Positions 1-6,274 of a stretch of 17,733 bases of DNA are shown in pieces. The stretch spans positions 1 through 17,733 of the forward strand of contig JBBQZL010000033.1 in NCBI GenBank assembly GCA_038207745.1. Direction: 5' to 3'. The position numbers were made by a program, and so were the translations under genes. Each line of letters opens with the position of its first letter. The first letter of the stretch is position 1. The notes below the pieces were generated by a model. That model saw only the letters and a list, made by a program, of their open reading frames with translations. It searched no databases and was not told where the DNA came from. The stretch is from JBBQZL01 sp038207745. GTDB lineage: Bacteria; Actinomycetota; Thermoleophilia; Solirubrobacterales; 70-9.

Positions 1-921
1 GTCGAGCAGAAGCTGAAGGATGAGCGAGAGACCTATGAGGTCAAGAGCGCCGAGGCCCGCGAAGAGGTCAAGGCGAAGGCCATGGTCACGATCAAGAATC
101 TTGGCGACGAGGCGAGGACCCGCCTCGCGGCAGCCCAGAAGGCCGAGGACGAACTTCGGACGGCTGCCGACGAGGCGACAACGCGCGCCGAGGCCGCGGA
201 GGCGACCTCAAAGGATGCCGAGGCAAAGCTGAAGAAGCTCGAGGAGAGCTCGCGGCGGGATGCCGATGCGCTGAAGGAGAACCTCGAGGCGGCGCGATCC
301 CAGACTGAGAAGCAGGTCCTTGCGGCGCGGACCGAGTCCGAGCAGCGGATCGACCAGGAGCGCCAGCGTCTGATCGAGGAGGCGAAGCGCCGGATCCTCA
401 AGGCGCGCGAGGATGCCCTTGCCGATCTGACCGGGCAGATCGAGGAGGTCCGTCAGCAGGCCGCAGACGCCAACGCGCGTGCGGAGGCCTCCGAGAAGGC
501 CGCCACGGCGACCGTTGAGAAGATCGAGGCCGACATCGAGCGTCGTGTGATGCAGGGAACCGAGGACGTGAGGCGTGAATCCGAGGAGCGGGTCCAGGAT
601 CTGATCGAGAGGGTCGGCACGGAGGCCGAGGAGGCAGCGCGACTGCGCGCCGAGGACAAGCTTCGTGACGAGTCCGACCGGATCCGGCGCGATGCCGAGA
701 AGCGTGCCGAGTTTGCCAGAAGGGCAGCCGAGGACGAGATCCGCTCGGCATCCGAGCGGGCCCGCCGCGAGGCCACCACCGCGGCAGCCGAGGATGCCCC
801 GACCTGGGCGCAGACCGAGAAACCGGCCAAGGGGACTCCGGCCCCCGGGCCGGGAACGGGATCGGCCGGCGGCTTGTCCCGCGAGCCGCATCGCAAGCGC
901 CCCACGTACCGCACCTTCTAG
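1..921 (+). CDS. Coiled-coil protein, 5'-truncated by the window edge
   Basis: The frame is already open at base 1, so the start lies upstream; 306 codons plus a TAG stop are visible. An internal ATG at 82 is not needed as a start because coding continues in front of it. Almost the whole visible protein is charged Ala/Glu/Arg/Lys-rich helix with heptad-like spacing (segments such as ADDELRTAADEATTRAEA), as expected for a long coiled coil. The last ~45 residues change to a Pro/Gly-rich linker and a basic tail ending RKRPTYRTF. No signal peptide, membrane segment or enzyme motif is visible in this part. The stop lies 13 nt before cysS, so the two are probably co-transcribed. I do not recognise the family. 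DivIVA-like or SMC-like scaffolding roles are possible but would only be guesses from the coiled coil, and the missing N-terminus could carry the defining domain. Confidence 0.8.
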   Translation, partial: VEQKLKDERETYEVKSAEAREEVKAKAMVTIKNLGDEARTRLAAAQKAEDELRTAADEATTRAEAAEATSKDAEAKLKKLEESSRRDADALKENLEAARSQTEKQVLAARTESEQRIDQERQRLIEEAKRRILKAREDALADLTGQIEEVRQQAADANARAEASEKAATATVEKIEADIERRVMQGTEDVRRESEERVQDLIERVGTEAEEAARLRAEDKLRDESDRIRRDAEKRAEFARRAAEDEIRSASERARREATTAAAEDAPTWAQTEKPAKGTPAPGPGTGSAGGLSREPHRKRPTYRTF

Positions 922-934
922 CCTCGGTCAGAGC

Positions 935-2290
935 ATGAGAGAAGTGACCATCAGGGACTCGCTGAGCGGCGAGCGCAAGCTTGTTGACCAGGATCGTGAG
1001 GTCGGCATCTACGCATGCGGCCCCACGGTCTACAGCCGGATCCACATCGGAAACGCGCGGCCCTTCGTGATCTTCTCGCTGCTCTCGGGATTTCTCCGTG
1101 ACGAGGGCTATCGGACCCGCCTGGTGATCAACGTCACCGACATCAACGACAAGATCTACACGGCGGCAAAGGCCGCCGGCATCAGCTCCGCGCAGCTGGC
1201 CACCGAGATGACGGATGCGTACATCGCCGACACCGACAGACTTGGGATCGGGCGGCCGGATGCCGAGCCGCTGGCGACCGCGACGATGCCCGGGATCGTC
1301 GGTCTGATCGCCGACCTGATCGCGGGAGGTCATGCCTACGAGTCCGGTGGCGATGTCTATTTTCGCGTTCGCAGCTTCCCGGACTACGGAAAGCTCTCGA
1401 ACCGCCAGACCGAGGACATGGATCAGGGTGAGGAGTCCGGATCCGATCAGCTCAAGGAGGAACCGCTCGACTTTGCGCTCTGGAAGGGGCACAAGGAAGG
1501 TGAGGACACGAGTTGGGACTCCCCGTGGGGGAGGGGACGACCCGGTTGGCACATCGAGTGCTCGGCGATGGCCGAGGCCGAGCTTGGCGAGTCGTTCGCG
1601 ATCCATGGCGGTGGATCCGACCTCGTCTTTCCGCATCACGAGAACGAGATAGCCCAGTCCGAGGCGGCGCGGGGCACCCCGTTGGCCAGGATCTGGATGC
1701 ACAACGGGATGATCGAGACCGACTCGGCGAAGATGTCGAAGTCCGACGGCAACATCTTCCAGCTCTCCGAGGCTCTTGATCGCTTCGGACCCGAGACCGT
1801 CGTCGCCTACCTGATCTCCGGCCACTACCGCCAGCCTCTCGCCTTCAGCGAGGAGGTGCTCGAGGCCTCTTCGGCGCGATTGGCCAGGTATCGCAACTTT
1901 CTACGCGGGCAACCGTCGGACGCCGAGCCCGACGAGGTATCCGGCGCGGCGGAGGAGGCCTTCCGCGATGCGCTGGCCGAGGACTTCAACACCCCTGCGG
2001 CGCTGGCTGTCGTTTCCGACCTCATGGCAGCGGCAAACCGTGGCGAGTCAGAAGGTGCCGGCCCCGTGGTCGGGCGGATGCTCGGGATGCTCGGTCTCGG
2101 TTCGCTTGCGGAGGCCGACGACATAAGCGGCCCGGATGCGGAGGCCCTGTCCCTGCTCGATGAGCGCCAGGCGGCTCGCGAGGCGCGTGATTTCGCCCGC
2201 GCGGATGAGATCCGTGAACGCCTGGGAGAACTGGGCTGGGAGGTACGGGACTCCGCCGATGGTGCGACGCTGAAGCCGGGAGGGCCTTGA
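935..2290 (+). CDS. cysS: Cysteinyl-tRNA synthetase (CysRS)
   Basis: Class I aminoacyl-tRNA synthetase that activates cysteine with ATP and charges tRNA-Cys in the cytoplasm. The 451-residue product is close to the usual ~460. The signature HIGN is at residues 37-40 (CGPTVYSRIHIGN) and KMSKS at 266-270. The zinc ligands fall at C28, C209, H234 and E238, the same numbers as in the E. coli enzyme. The C-terminal part has the DALR-type helical region and the usual ending with ARDFARADEIRERL. I chose ATG 935 because the protein then begins MREVTIRDSLSGE, as family members do; the frame is open farther upstream but that part overlaps the previous gene and looks unlike CysRS. No strong Shine-Dalgarno is seen, so it may be coupled to the upstream gene. 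The full tRNA-binding C-terminus argues against the shorter mycothiol ligase MshC. Confidence 0.97.
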   Translation: MREVTIRDSLSGERKLVDQDREVGIYACGPTVYSRIHIGNARPFVIFSLLSGFLRDEGYRTRLVINVTDINDKIYTAAKAAGISSAQLATEMTDAYIADTDRLGIGRPDAEPLATATMPGIVGLIADLIAGGHAYESGGDVYFRVRSFPDYGKLSNRQTEDMDQGEESGSDQLKEEPLDFALWKGHKEGEDTSWDSPWGRGRPGWHIECSAMAEAELGESFAIHGGGSDLVFPHHENEIAQSEAARGTPLARIWMHNGMIETDSAKMSKSDGNIFQLSEALDRFGPETVVAYLISGHYRQPLAFSEEVLEASSARLARYRNFLRGQPSDAEPDEVSGAAEEAFRDALAEDFNTPAALAVVSDLMAAANRGESEGAGPVVGRMLGMLGLGSLAEADDISGPDAEALSLLDERQAAREARDFARADEIRERLGELGWEVRDSADGATLKPGGP

Positions 2291-2952
2291 ACGAATCGAC
2301 CGACACCGCGGTGATCTACGGTCGCCACCCTGTCGAGGAGGCGGAGCGCGGCCGCCGCAGGGTCCACCGGGTATGGAGGTCACCCGAGGTCAATGACGTT
2401 GAGCTGGAGCACCGCGCCGGGTCTTCTGACCACCAGGGCGTGGTTGCCGAGGTGGATCCGTACCCATATGCGGATCCAAATGCCCTGCTCCGCGAGAAGC
2501 ACGGAATCGTCGTCGTCCTCGATCAGATCCAGGACCCAAGGAATCTCGGCGCGATCTGCCGCTCTGCGGAGGTTGCCGGTGTCAGCGGTGTCGTGATCCC
2601 GGATCGCCGCGCCGCCTCGGTCACCGCGGCGGTATGTAAAGCGTCGGCGGGTGCCGTGGAGCACCTGTCGATAGCGCGGGTCCGAAATATCTCGGACTGG
2701 CTGGGGGATGCCAGGCGGGCCGGCTTCTGGATCTGGGGTGCGGACGCCGACGCGCCGAGCGCCCACACCGAAGTCGATCTGACCGGCCCGCTGGTCCTTG
2801 TCATGGGGGCGGAGGAAAAGGGTCTTCGTCCGCGTGTGGCCTCGAATTGCGACGGTCTGCTCTCGATTCCGCGCCGTGGCCGAGTTGAATCTCTGAACGT
2901 CTCGGCAGCGGCCTCGGTGCTGCTCTTCGAGGCGGTTCGCCAGCGCTCCTGA
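2287..2952 (+). CDS. rlmB: SpoU/TrmH-family RNA 2'-O-methyltransferase, probably 23S rRNA Gm2251 methyltransferase
   Basis: SAM-dependent SPOUT-fold enzyme that methylates the ribose of an rRNA guanosine. All three SpoU motifs are present: motif 1 around residues 79-92 (DQIQDPRNLGAICR), motif 2 at 169-180 (LVLVMGAEEKGL), and motif 3 at 191-210 (LSIPRRGR then SLNVSAAAS). A short N-terminal substrate-binding part begins VIYGRHPVEE. At 221 residues it is about 20-25 shorter than typical RlmB, with the loss in the N-terminal L30e-like domain. The start is TTG 2287, whose TTGA overlaps the cysS stop by 4 bp, indicating translational coupling. The order cysS-rlmB-sigH matches the Bacillus arrangement (which also has mrnC and yacP between), and this supports RlmB over other SpoU paralogues. 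The exact target nucleotide is inferred from family and context. Confidence 0.92.
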   Translation: MNESTDTAVIYGRHPVEEAERGRRRVHRVWRSPEVNDVELEHRAGSSDHQGVVAEVDPYPYADPNALLREKHGIVVVLDQIQDPRNLGAICRSAEVAGVSGVVIPDRRAASVTAAVCKASAGAVEHLSIARVRNISDWLGDARRAGFWIWGADADAPSAHTEVDLTGPLVLVMGAEEKGLRPRVASNCDGLLSIPRRGRVESLNVSAAASVLLFEAVRQRS

Positions 2953-3042
2953 GCCCGCCGGGGTCGCTCCCATCGACCCTCGGCAGGGTGCGATCGCCCC
3001 TGGCAACCATGCAACCCTGATTGCACCAAAAGGAATGTGGGG

Positions 3043-3070
3043 TTGACAGAACACCGAAGAGATGTATGGT
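3043..3070 (+). promoter_or_regulatory. Sigma-70-type promoter of the sigH gene
   Basis: A perfect -35 box TTGACA (3043-3048) is followed after 16 nt by TATGGT (3065-3070), a 4/6 match to TATAAT. It lies in the AT-richest patch of the 240-bp gap after rlmB. Transcription would start near 3077, giving a leader of about 115 nt before the GTG at 3193. The site suggests sigH has its own promoter read by the housekeeping sigma factor, in addition to any readthrough from rlmB. A 6-bp stem GGGTCG/CGACCC (2961-2979) sits just after rlmB but has no T-run, so it is a poor terminator. Confidence 0.7.
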
Positions 3071-3076
3071 GATCGC

Positions 3077-3192
3077 AACATAAGGCTTAACCTCAGCTTT
3101 AGTCTGAGGTCAGGTCGATTTTACTTAGGAGAGGGCGCCCCCTAGGGGAGGTAAGCGGCGCCACAGACCTTTTTCCAGAGGAGGAAGAGTCA
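3077..3192 (+). promoter_or_regulatory. Structured 5' leader of sigH with ribosome binding site
   Basis: The leader holds a 7-bp hairpin ACCTCAG/CTGAGGT (3090-3096 with 3104-3110, 7-nt loop). It also has a nested palindromic block in which GGCGCC at 3134-3139 can pair with GGCGCC at 3157-3162 around CCCC-TA-GGGG (3139-3148), and a T5 run at 3170-3174. A strong Shine-Dalgarno AGAGGAGG (3177-3184) ends 8 nt before GTG 3193. No short upstream ORF with ATG or GTG is seen inside it. The stem followed by a U-run just before the ribosome site has an attenuator-like layout, but I recognise no known riboswitch class. Confidence 0.45.
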
Positions 3193-3891
3193 GTGGCCCT
3201 ACGCACTGCAAGCCATATTCAGTCCCCGAGTCTGCCCGTTTCCACCACCCACATGAGGTCCAACACTAACCCTCATGTAGAGCTTGATGATCACTATCTG
3301 GTCGCCCTTGCCAAGGCAGGAAAGATCGACGCCGAGGAAATGCTGATCCGACGGTACAAGGGGTTCGTCCGTCTCAAGGCATCGTCGTACTTCCTGCTCG
3401 GCGGCGAGTCGGATGACCTGATCCAGGAGGGCCTCGTCGGCCTCTACAAGGCGATCCGTGATTACCGCACCGACCGAGAGTCGAGCTTTCGCAACTTTGC
3501 CGAGCTCTGCATCACGAGGCAGATCATCACCGCGGTCAAGACCGCAACGCGCAACAAGCACACGCCGCTGAACCAATACGTCTCGTTCAGTCAGTCGCCG
3601 GCGGCCTCGGGGGATTCGGATACGACCCTCGATGAGGTCCTTCCGGGCCCGACCGTTTTCGATCCGGTCAATCAGGTGATCGCCTCCGAGGAGCTGGAGA
3701 GTCTCGTCTCCTGCCTTTCGAGCGTGCTCTCCGACCTCGAGAGTCGTGTTTTGTCTCTCTATCTCGACGGCCACTCCTACGAGGTCGTCGCCGAGAAGCT
3801 CGAGTGCGACACCAAGACCGTTGACAACGCGCTGCAGCGTGTGAAGCGCAAGGTCGGGACGCATTTGACCTCTCGAGAGGTTCCGCTGTAG
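3193..3891 (+). CDS. sigH: RNA polymerase sigma factor, SigH (sporulation/stationary-phase) family
   Basis: Sigma-70-family factor that directs RNA polymerase to alternative promoters. In 232 residues it has region 2 (residues ~35-125, with DDLIQEGLVGLYKAIRDYR at 74-92, the core-binding and -10-binding helix) and region 4 (~165-225, with SYEVVAEKLECDTKTVDNALQRVKRK as the -35-binding helix-turn-helix). The DNALQRVKRK ending is the hallmark of Bacillus SigH. Start GTG 3193 is favoured by the strong Shine-Dalgarno AGAGGAGG 8 nt upstream. An in-frame ATG at 3253 (residue 21) would give a protein closer to the usual 218 residues but has no comparable ribosome site. Position after cysS-rlmB agrees with the Bacillus locus. 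The regulon in this organism is unknown; sporulation itself should not be assumed. Confidence 0.93.
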   Translation: MALRTASHIQSPSLPVSTTHMRSNTNPHVELDDHYLVALAKAGKIDAEEMLIRRYKGFVRLKASSYFLLGGESDDLIQEGLVGLYKAIRDYRTDRESSFRNFAELCITRQIITAVKTATRNKHTPLNQYVSFSQSPAASGDSDTTLDEVLPGPTVFDPVNQVIASEELESLVSCLSSVLSDLESRVLSLYLDGHSYEVVAEKLECDTKTVDNALQRVKRKVGTHLTSREVPL

Positions 3892-3922
3892 GCAAAAAAC
3901 CCCTCTGCAGGGCGAGTTTCAC

Positions 3923-3961
3923 GGCGCTCCTCCTCCCGCATCGACGGGCGGGAGGGGCGCC
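3923..3961. terminator. GC-rich hairpin between sigH and tRNA-Thr (terminator-like)
   Basis: An imperfect stem pairs GGCGC plus CCTCCCGC on the left with GCGGGAGG plus GCGCC on the right, with a small asymmetric bulge and a short loop. It lies 31 bp after the sigH stop and ahead of the converging tRNA-Thr gene. On the plus strand it is followed only by a moderately T-rich GTTCTCAATT. On the minus strand a T6 run occurs farther along (complement of 3893-3898) after a weak 4-bp hairpin. It may serve both converging transcripts. Confidence 0.4.
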
Positions 3962-4009
3962 GTTCTCAATTCCGGCGCCGATCGCCGCAACCCGGCGGCG
4001 GCCGCCTCA

Positions 4010-4083
4010 AGCCGGAGAGGGGATTCGAACCCCTGACCTGCCGCTTACAAGGCGGCTGCTCTGGCCAGCTGAGCTACTCCGGC
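4010..4083 (-). tRNA. tRNA-Thr (anticodon UGU)
   Basis: Read on the minus strand, the cloverleaf is complete. The acceptor GCCGGAG/CTCCGGC has seven pairs, the D arm is GCTC/GAGC, and the anticodon stem GCCGC/GCGGC encloses loop CTTGTAA with U33 and anticodon UGU, which reads ACA threonine codons. The T arm is AGGGG-TTCGAAT-CCCCT. The discriminator would be U and CCA is not encoded. The gene points back toward sigH, so it is transcribed convergently with the sigma factor. Confidence 0.95.
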
Positions 4084-4133
4084 GGGACCGGAAGAGTAGT
4101 TGGTGGGGGTGGGCATCTGCCCTTCAGACTGTA

Positions 4134-4153
4134 ATACTTGAGCAGTCAAGTAT
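4134..4153. promoter_or_regulatory. Perfect inverted-repeat operator (MarR-like) before the ring-cleavage operon
   Basis: The arms ATACTTGA (4134-4141) and TCAAGTAT (4146-4153) are perfect complements across the 4-nt spacer GCAG. The centre lies about 37 bp before the GTG of the dioxygenase gene, where the core promoter must be, so binding should repress. Size, symmetry and AT-rich ends fit a dimeric winged-helix MarR-family or a small TetR-family repressor. MarR-type MhqR controls related dioxygenase genes in Bacillus. No regulator gene is in the window, so it would act in trans. Confidence 0.65.
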
Positions 4154-4180
4154 GTCAACCGGTCAGGCTGGGAGGGACAA

Positions 4181-5104
4181 GTGAAGCTCGAAGGCATCCA
4201 CCACATAAGCGCTATTACCGAGAACGGCCAGCGAAACGTCGACTTCTATGTCGGGACGATGGGACTTCGCCTGGTCAAGAAGACCGTCAATCAGGATGCG
4301 CCCACCGTCTACCATCTCTTCTTTGCCGACGAGGGCGGCAGCCCGGGTTCCGATCTGACCTTCTTCGAGTACCCCGGCGCAAGCCCCGGTCGCGCCGGAG
4401 CGGGCATGGTCCACCGGATCGTCTGGCGGGTCGGATCGATCGAGGCGATCGAGTTCTGGGCCACGCGGCTCGGGGAACTGGGGCTCGATACCCGTGCGGA
4501 TGAGGGTGGCCTGGTCTTCACCGATCCCGAGGGCCTCGATCATGAACTGCGCGTCTCGGATACCGACGACCCACCACTCACCGCCCGGCATCCGGAGATT
4601 CCCGAAAAGTTCGCGCTCCAGGGCTTTGAGGGCGTTCGTGCCTACTCGGCTGTTCCCGATGCCAGCGAGAGGATCCTCGAGAGCCTCGAGTTTGAGCGCC
4701 AGGAGGACGCCGGACGCTGGGAGGCGCGTGGCGAAGGCCGCGGCGGCTGGATTGCCTACGACAAGCCACCGGAGCAGCGCGGGGTCCAGGGCGCCGGATC
4801 TGTTCATCACGTTGCCTGGGCATCCAGGCTCGATGAGATCGATGCCTGGCGCGAGAGGGCAGCCGCATCATCTGCGCAGCCGACCCCGATCATTGATCGC
4901 TTCTACTTCGCGGCGGTCTACTTCCGGGAGCCCTCAGGTGTGCTTTTTGAGATCTCGACCCTCGGCCCGGGCTTCACCGTCGATGAGCCGCTCGAGTCCC
5001 TCGGGGAGAAACTCTCGCTTCCACCGGACTTCGAGCATCTCCGATCCCAGGTTGAGCCGAACCTGCGGCCGATCGTCAATCCACGGTTATCCTGGGAAGA
5101 GTGA
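4181..5104 (+). CDS. Ring-cleaving dioxygenase of the PcpA/LinE/MhqO type (vicinal oxygen chelate fold)
   Basis: Probable Fe(II)-dependent extradiol-type dioxygenase acting on hydroquinone-like substrates. The 307 residues form two glyoxalase-type halves (~1-125 and ~145-265). The start GIHHISAITENGQRNVDFYV and the LRLVKKTVNQDAPTVYHLFF segment are family hallmarks. The three metal ligands are visible: H8, H210 (GSVHH) and E257 (GVLFE), matching His11, His227 and Glu276 of 2,6-dichlorohydroquinone dioxygenase PcpA. GTG 4181 is preceded by GGGAGGGA at good spacing. The stop overlaps the next gene's start by 4 bp (GTGA), and that gene encodes a maleylacetate-reductase-like enzyme. This neighbour supports a catabolic hydroquinone role. 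MhqO-type proteins are instead linked to quinone detoxification in Bacillus, so the true substrate is open. A palindrome upstream suggests repression that is relieved by the substrate. Confidence 0.85.
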   Translation: MKLEGIHHISAITENGQRNVDFYVGTMGLRLVKKTVNQDAPTVYHLFFADEGGSPGSDLTFFEYPGASPGRAGAGMVHRIVWRVGSIEAIEFWATRLGELGLDTRADEGGLVFTDPEGLDHELRVSDTDDPPLTARHPEIPEKFALQGFEGVRAYSAVPDASERILESLEFERQEDAGRWEARGEGRGGWIAYDKPPEQRGVQGAGSVHHVAWASRLDEIDAWRERAAASSAQPTPIIDRFYFAAVYFREPSGVLFEISTLGPGFTVDEPLESLGEKLSLPPDFEHLRSQVEPNLRPIVNPRLSWEE

Positions 5105-6144
5105 CCTCCGGCCGGATCTCAACGGGACCGGATTGGAATCCGGGCACGGATTTCAGCTGGCGCGACGGCGCCCGGACCGTCGTGATGCGCTCGGGGGCGG
5201 CATTTGACCTGCCGGGGCTTCTCGAAGACCACGATGTCGTCGAGTACGAGCTGCTCTCGACGGCGCGCGCCCTTGCGGATGCACCGGGCCTTGACGGGCA
5301 TGCCTCGAAGACGCATCAGGTGGAGACCGGCTCTGTCGCGGATATCGCATCCGGGCTCCTGGATGGACTGGGCGCCGCGACAGAGACCCTGGTCGCATTC
5401 GGCGGCGGAAGGGTCATCGATACCGCGAAGGCGATCGCCTCGATAAGCGGTGCCGCCGTGGTCGCGATCCCGACGACGCTCTCAGGCGCGGAGATGACGG
5501 ATCTTCATCGTTTCCCTTCTGGCGCCGAGCATCGGGCCAGTGGTCCTGTCAGGCCGGAGTTGGTGATCGCCGACCCCGACCTGATGACCAGCCAACCGGA
5601 GGCTGATCTCCGGGCAAGCGCGATGAATGCCCTCGCCCACGGCGCCGACTCGCTCTACACGCCGTTTGCCAACCCGATTTCCAGAATCACCGCGCTGAGC
5701 GGCTCGCGGCTGATTGCCGAAGCCCTGGAACCGGATCAGGCGACGCGTGGCGGCGGGCTGGCGCTGGGCGCGATCTTCTGCGGCTACGCGATCGATTCCG
5801 GGCGCTTCGCGATTCATCATGTCGTCTGTCAGACCCTGGTCGGGACCTGCGGAAGCTCGCATGCCGAGACCAACTCCTCGATCCTGCCCGGCGCGATGGC
5901 GATGATGCGCGATCGTGCGCCACTCGAGATCGCCCTGTTTGCCCAGGCGATCGGCTCGGAGCCTGACGAAGTTGCCGCGCGGATCAGTGCGCTCGGCCGT
6001 CCCCCGGGGCTCGGTGCTGCGGGCGCTGACAGGTCTCGCCTCGAGCAGGCGCTCGACGAGATCGAGGCCCGGCCCGAGCTCCGGTTCGCGCCCCAACCAC
6101 CCGGCCGGAGCCAGATCCGGGAGCTGGTCGAGGCAGCCTGGTAG
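5101..6144 (+). CDS. Maleylacetate reductase-like iron-type alcohol dehydrogenase
   Basis: Predicted NAD(P)H-dependent reductase of the group III (iron-type) alcohol dehydrogenase superfamily. Maleylacetate reductases convert maleylacetate to 3-oxoadipate in hydroquinone, hydroxyquinol and chloroaromatic breakdown. In 347 residues there is the nucleotide-binding GGGRVIDTAKAIA at 101-113, the PTT loop IPTTLSGAEMT at 123-133 (typical IPTTYAGSEMT), NALAHGADSLYTPFANP at 176-192, and a His-rich stretch with H239, H240 and H254. Asn176 occupies about the place where metal-dependent family members carry the ligand Asp, as is common in maleylacetate reductases, so metal dependence is uncertain. The GTG start overlaps the upstream dioxygenase stop by 4 bp, showing coupling. 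Together the two enzymes could cover ring cleavage and reduction, as LinE-LinF and PcpA-PcpE do. A plain alcohol dehydrogenase is the main alternative. Confidence 0.8.
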   Translation: MTSGRISTGPDWNPGTDFSWRDGARTVVMRSGAAFDLPGLLEDHDVVEYELLSTARALADAPGLDGHASKTHQVETGSVADIASGLLDGLGAATETLVAFGGGRVIDTAKAIASISGAAVVAIPTTLSGAEMTDLHRFPSGAEHRASGPVRPELVIADPDLMTSQPEADLRASAMNALAHGADSLYTPFANPISRITALSGSRLIAEALEPDQATRGGGLALGAIFCGYAIDSGRFAIHHVVCQTLVGTCGSSHAETNSSILPGAMAMMRDRAPLEIALFAQAIGSEPDEVAARISALGRPPGLGAAGADRSRLEQALDEIEARPELRFAPQPPGRSQIRELVEAAW

Positions 6145-6274
6145 GCAATCGAGGCCCGGATCGGCCCCCGGAGCACTTGGTGGCTGAACCGGTTGGCCTG
6201 ACGGATCAGAGCTGCGTGGCTGACAACGCAAACCCACGCTGTAACACCGCCGTGGTATCCGTGTAGCCAACCTT

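Noticed and set aside
398..1825. 475-codon minus-strand frame opposite cysS
   Set aside because: Fully antisense to a canonical CysRS and rich in Arg/Pro/Gly with no domain pattern; a shadow frame.
3897..3914. A-run plus short hairpin after sigH as a strong terminator
   Set aside because: The stem is only 4 bp; the T6 run is usable only on the minus strand. It is kept as a minor note to the larger hairpin at 3923-3961.
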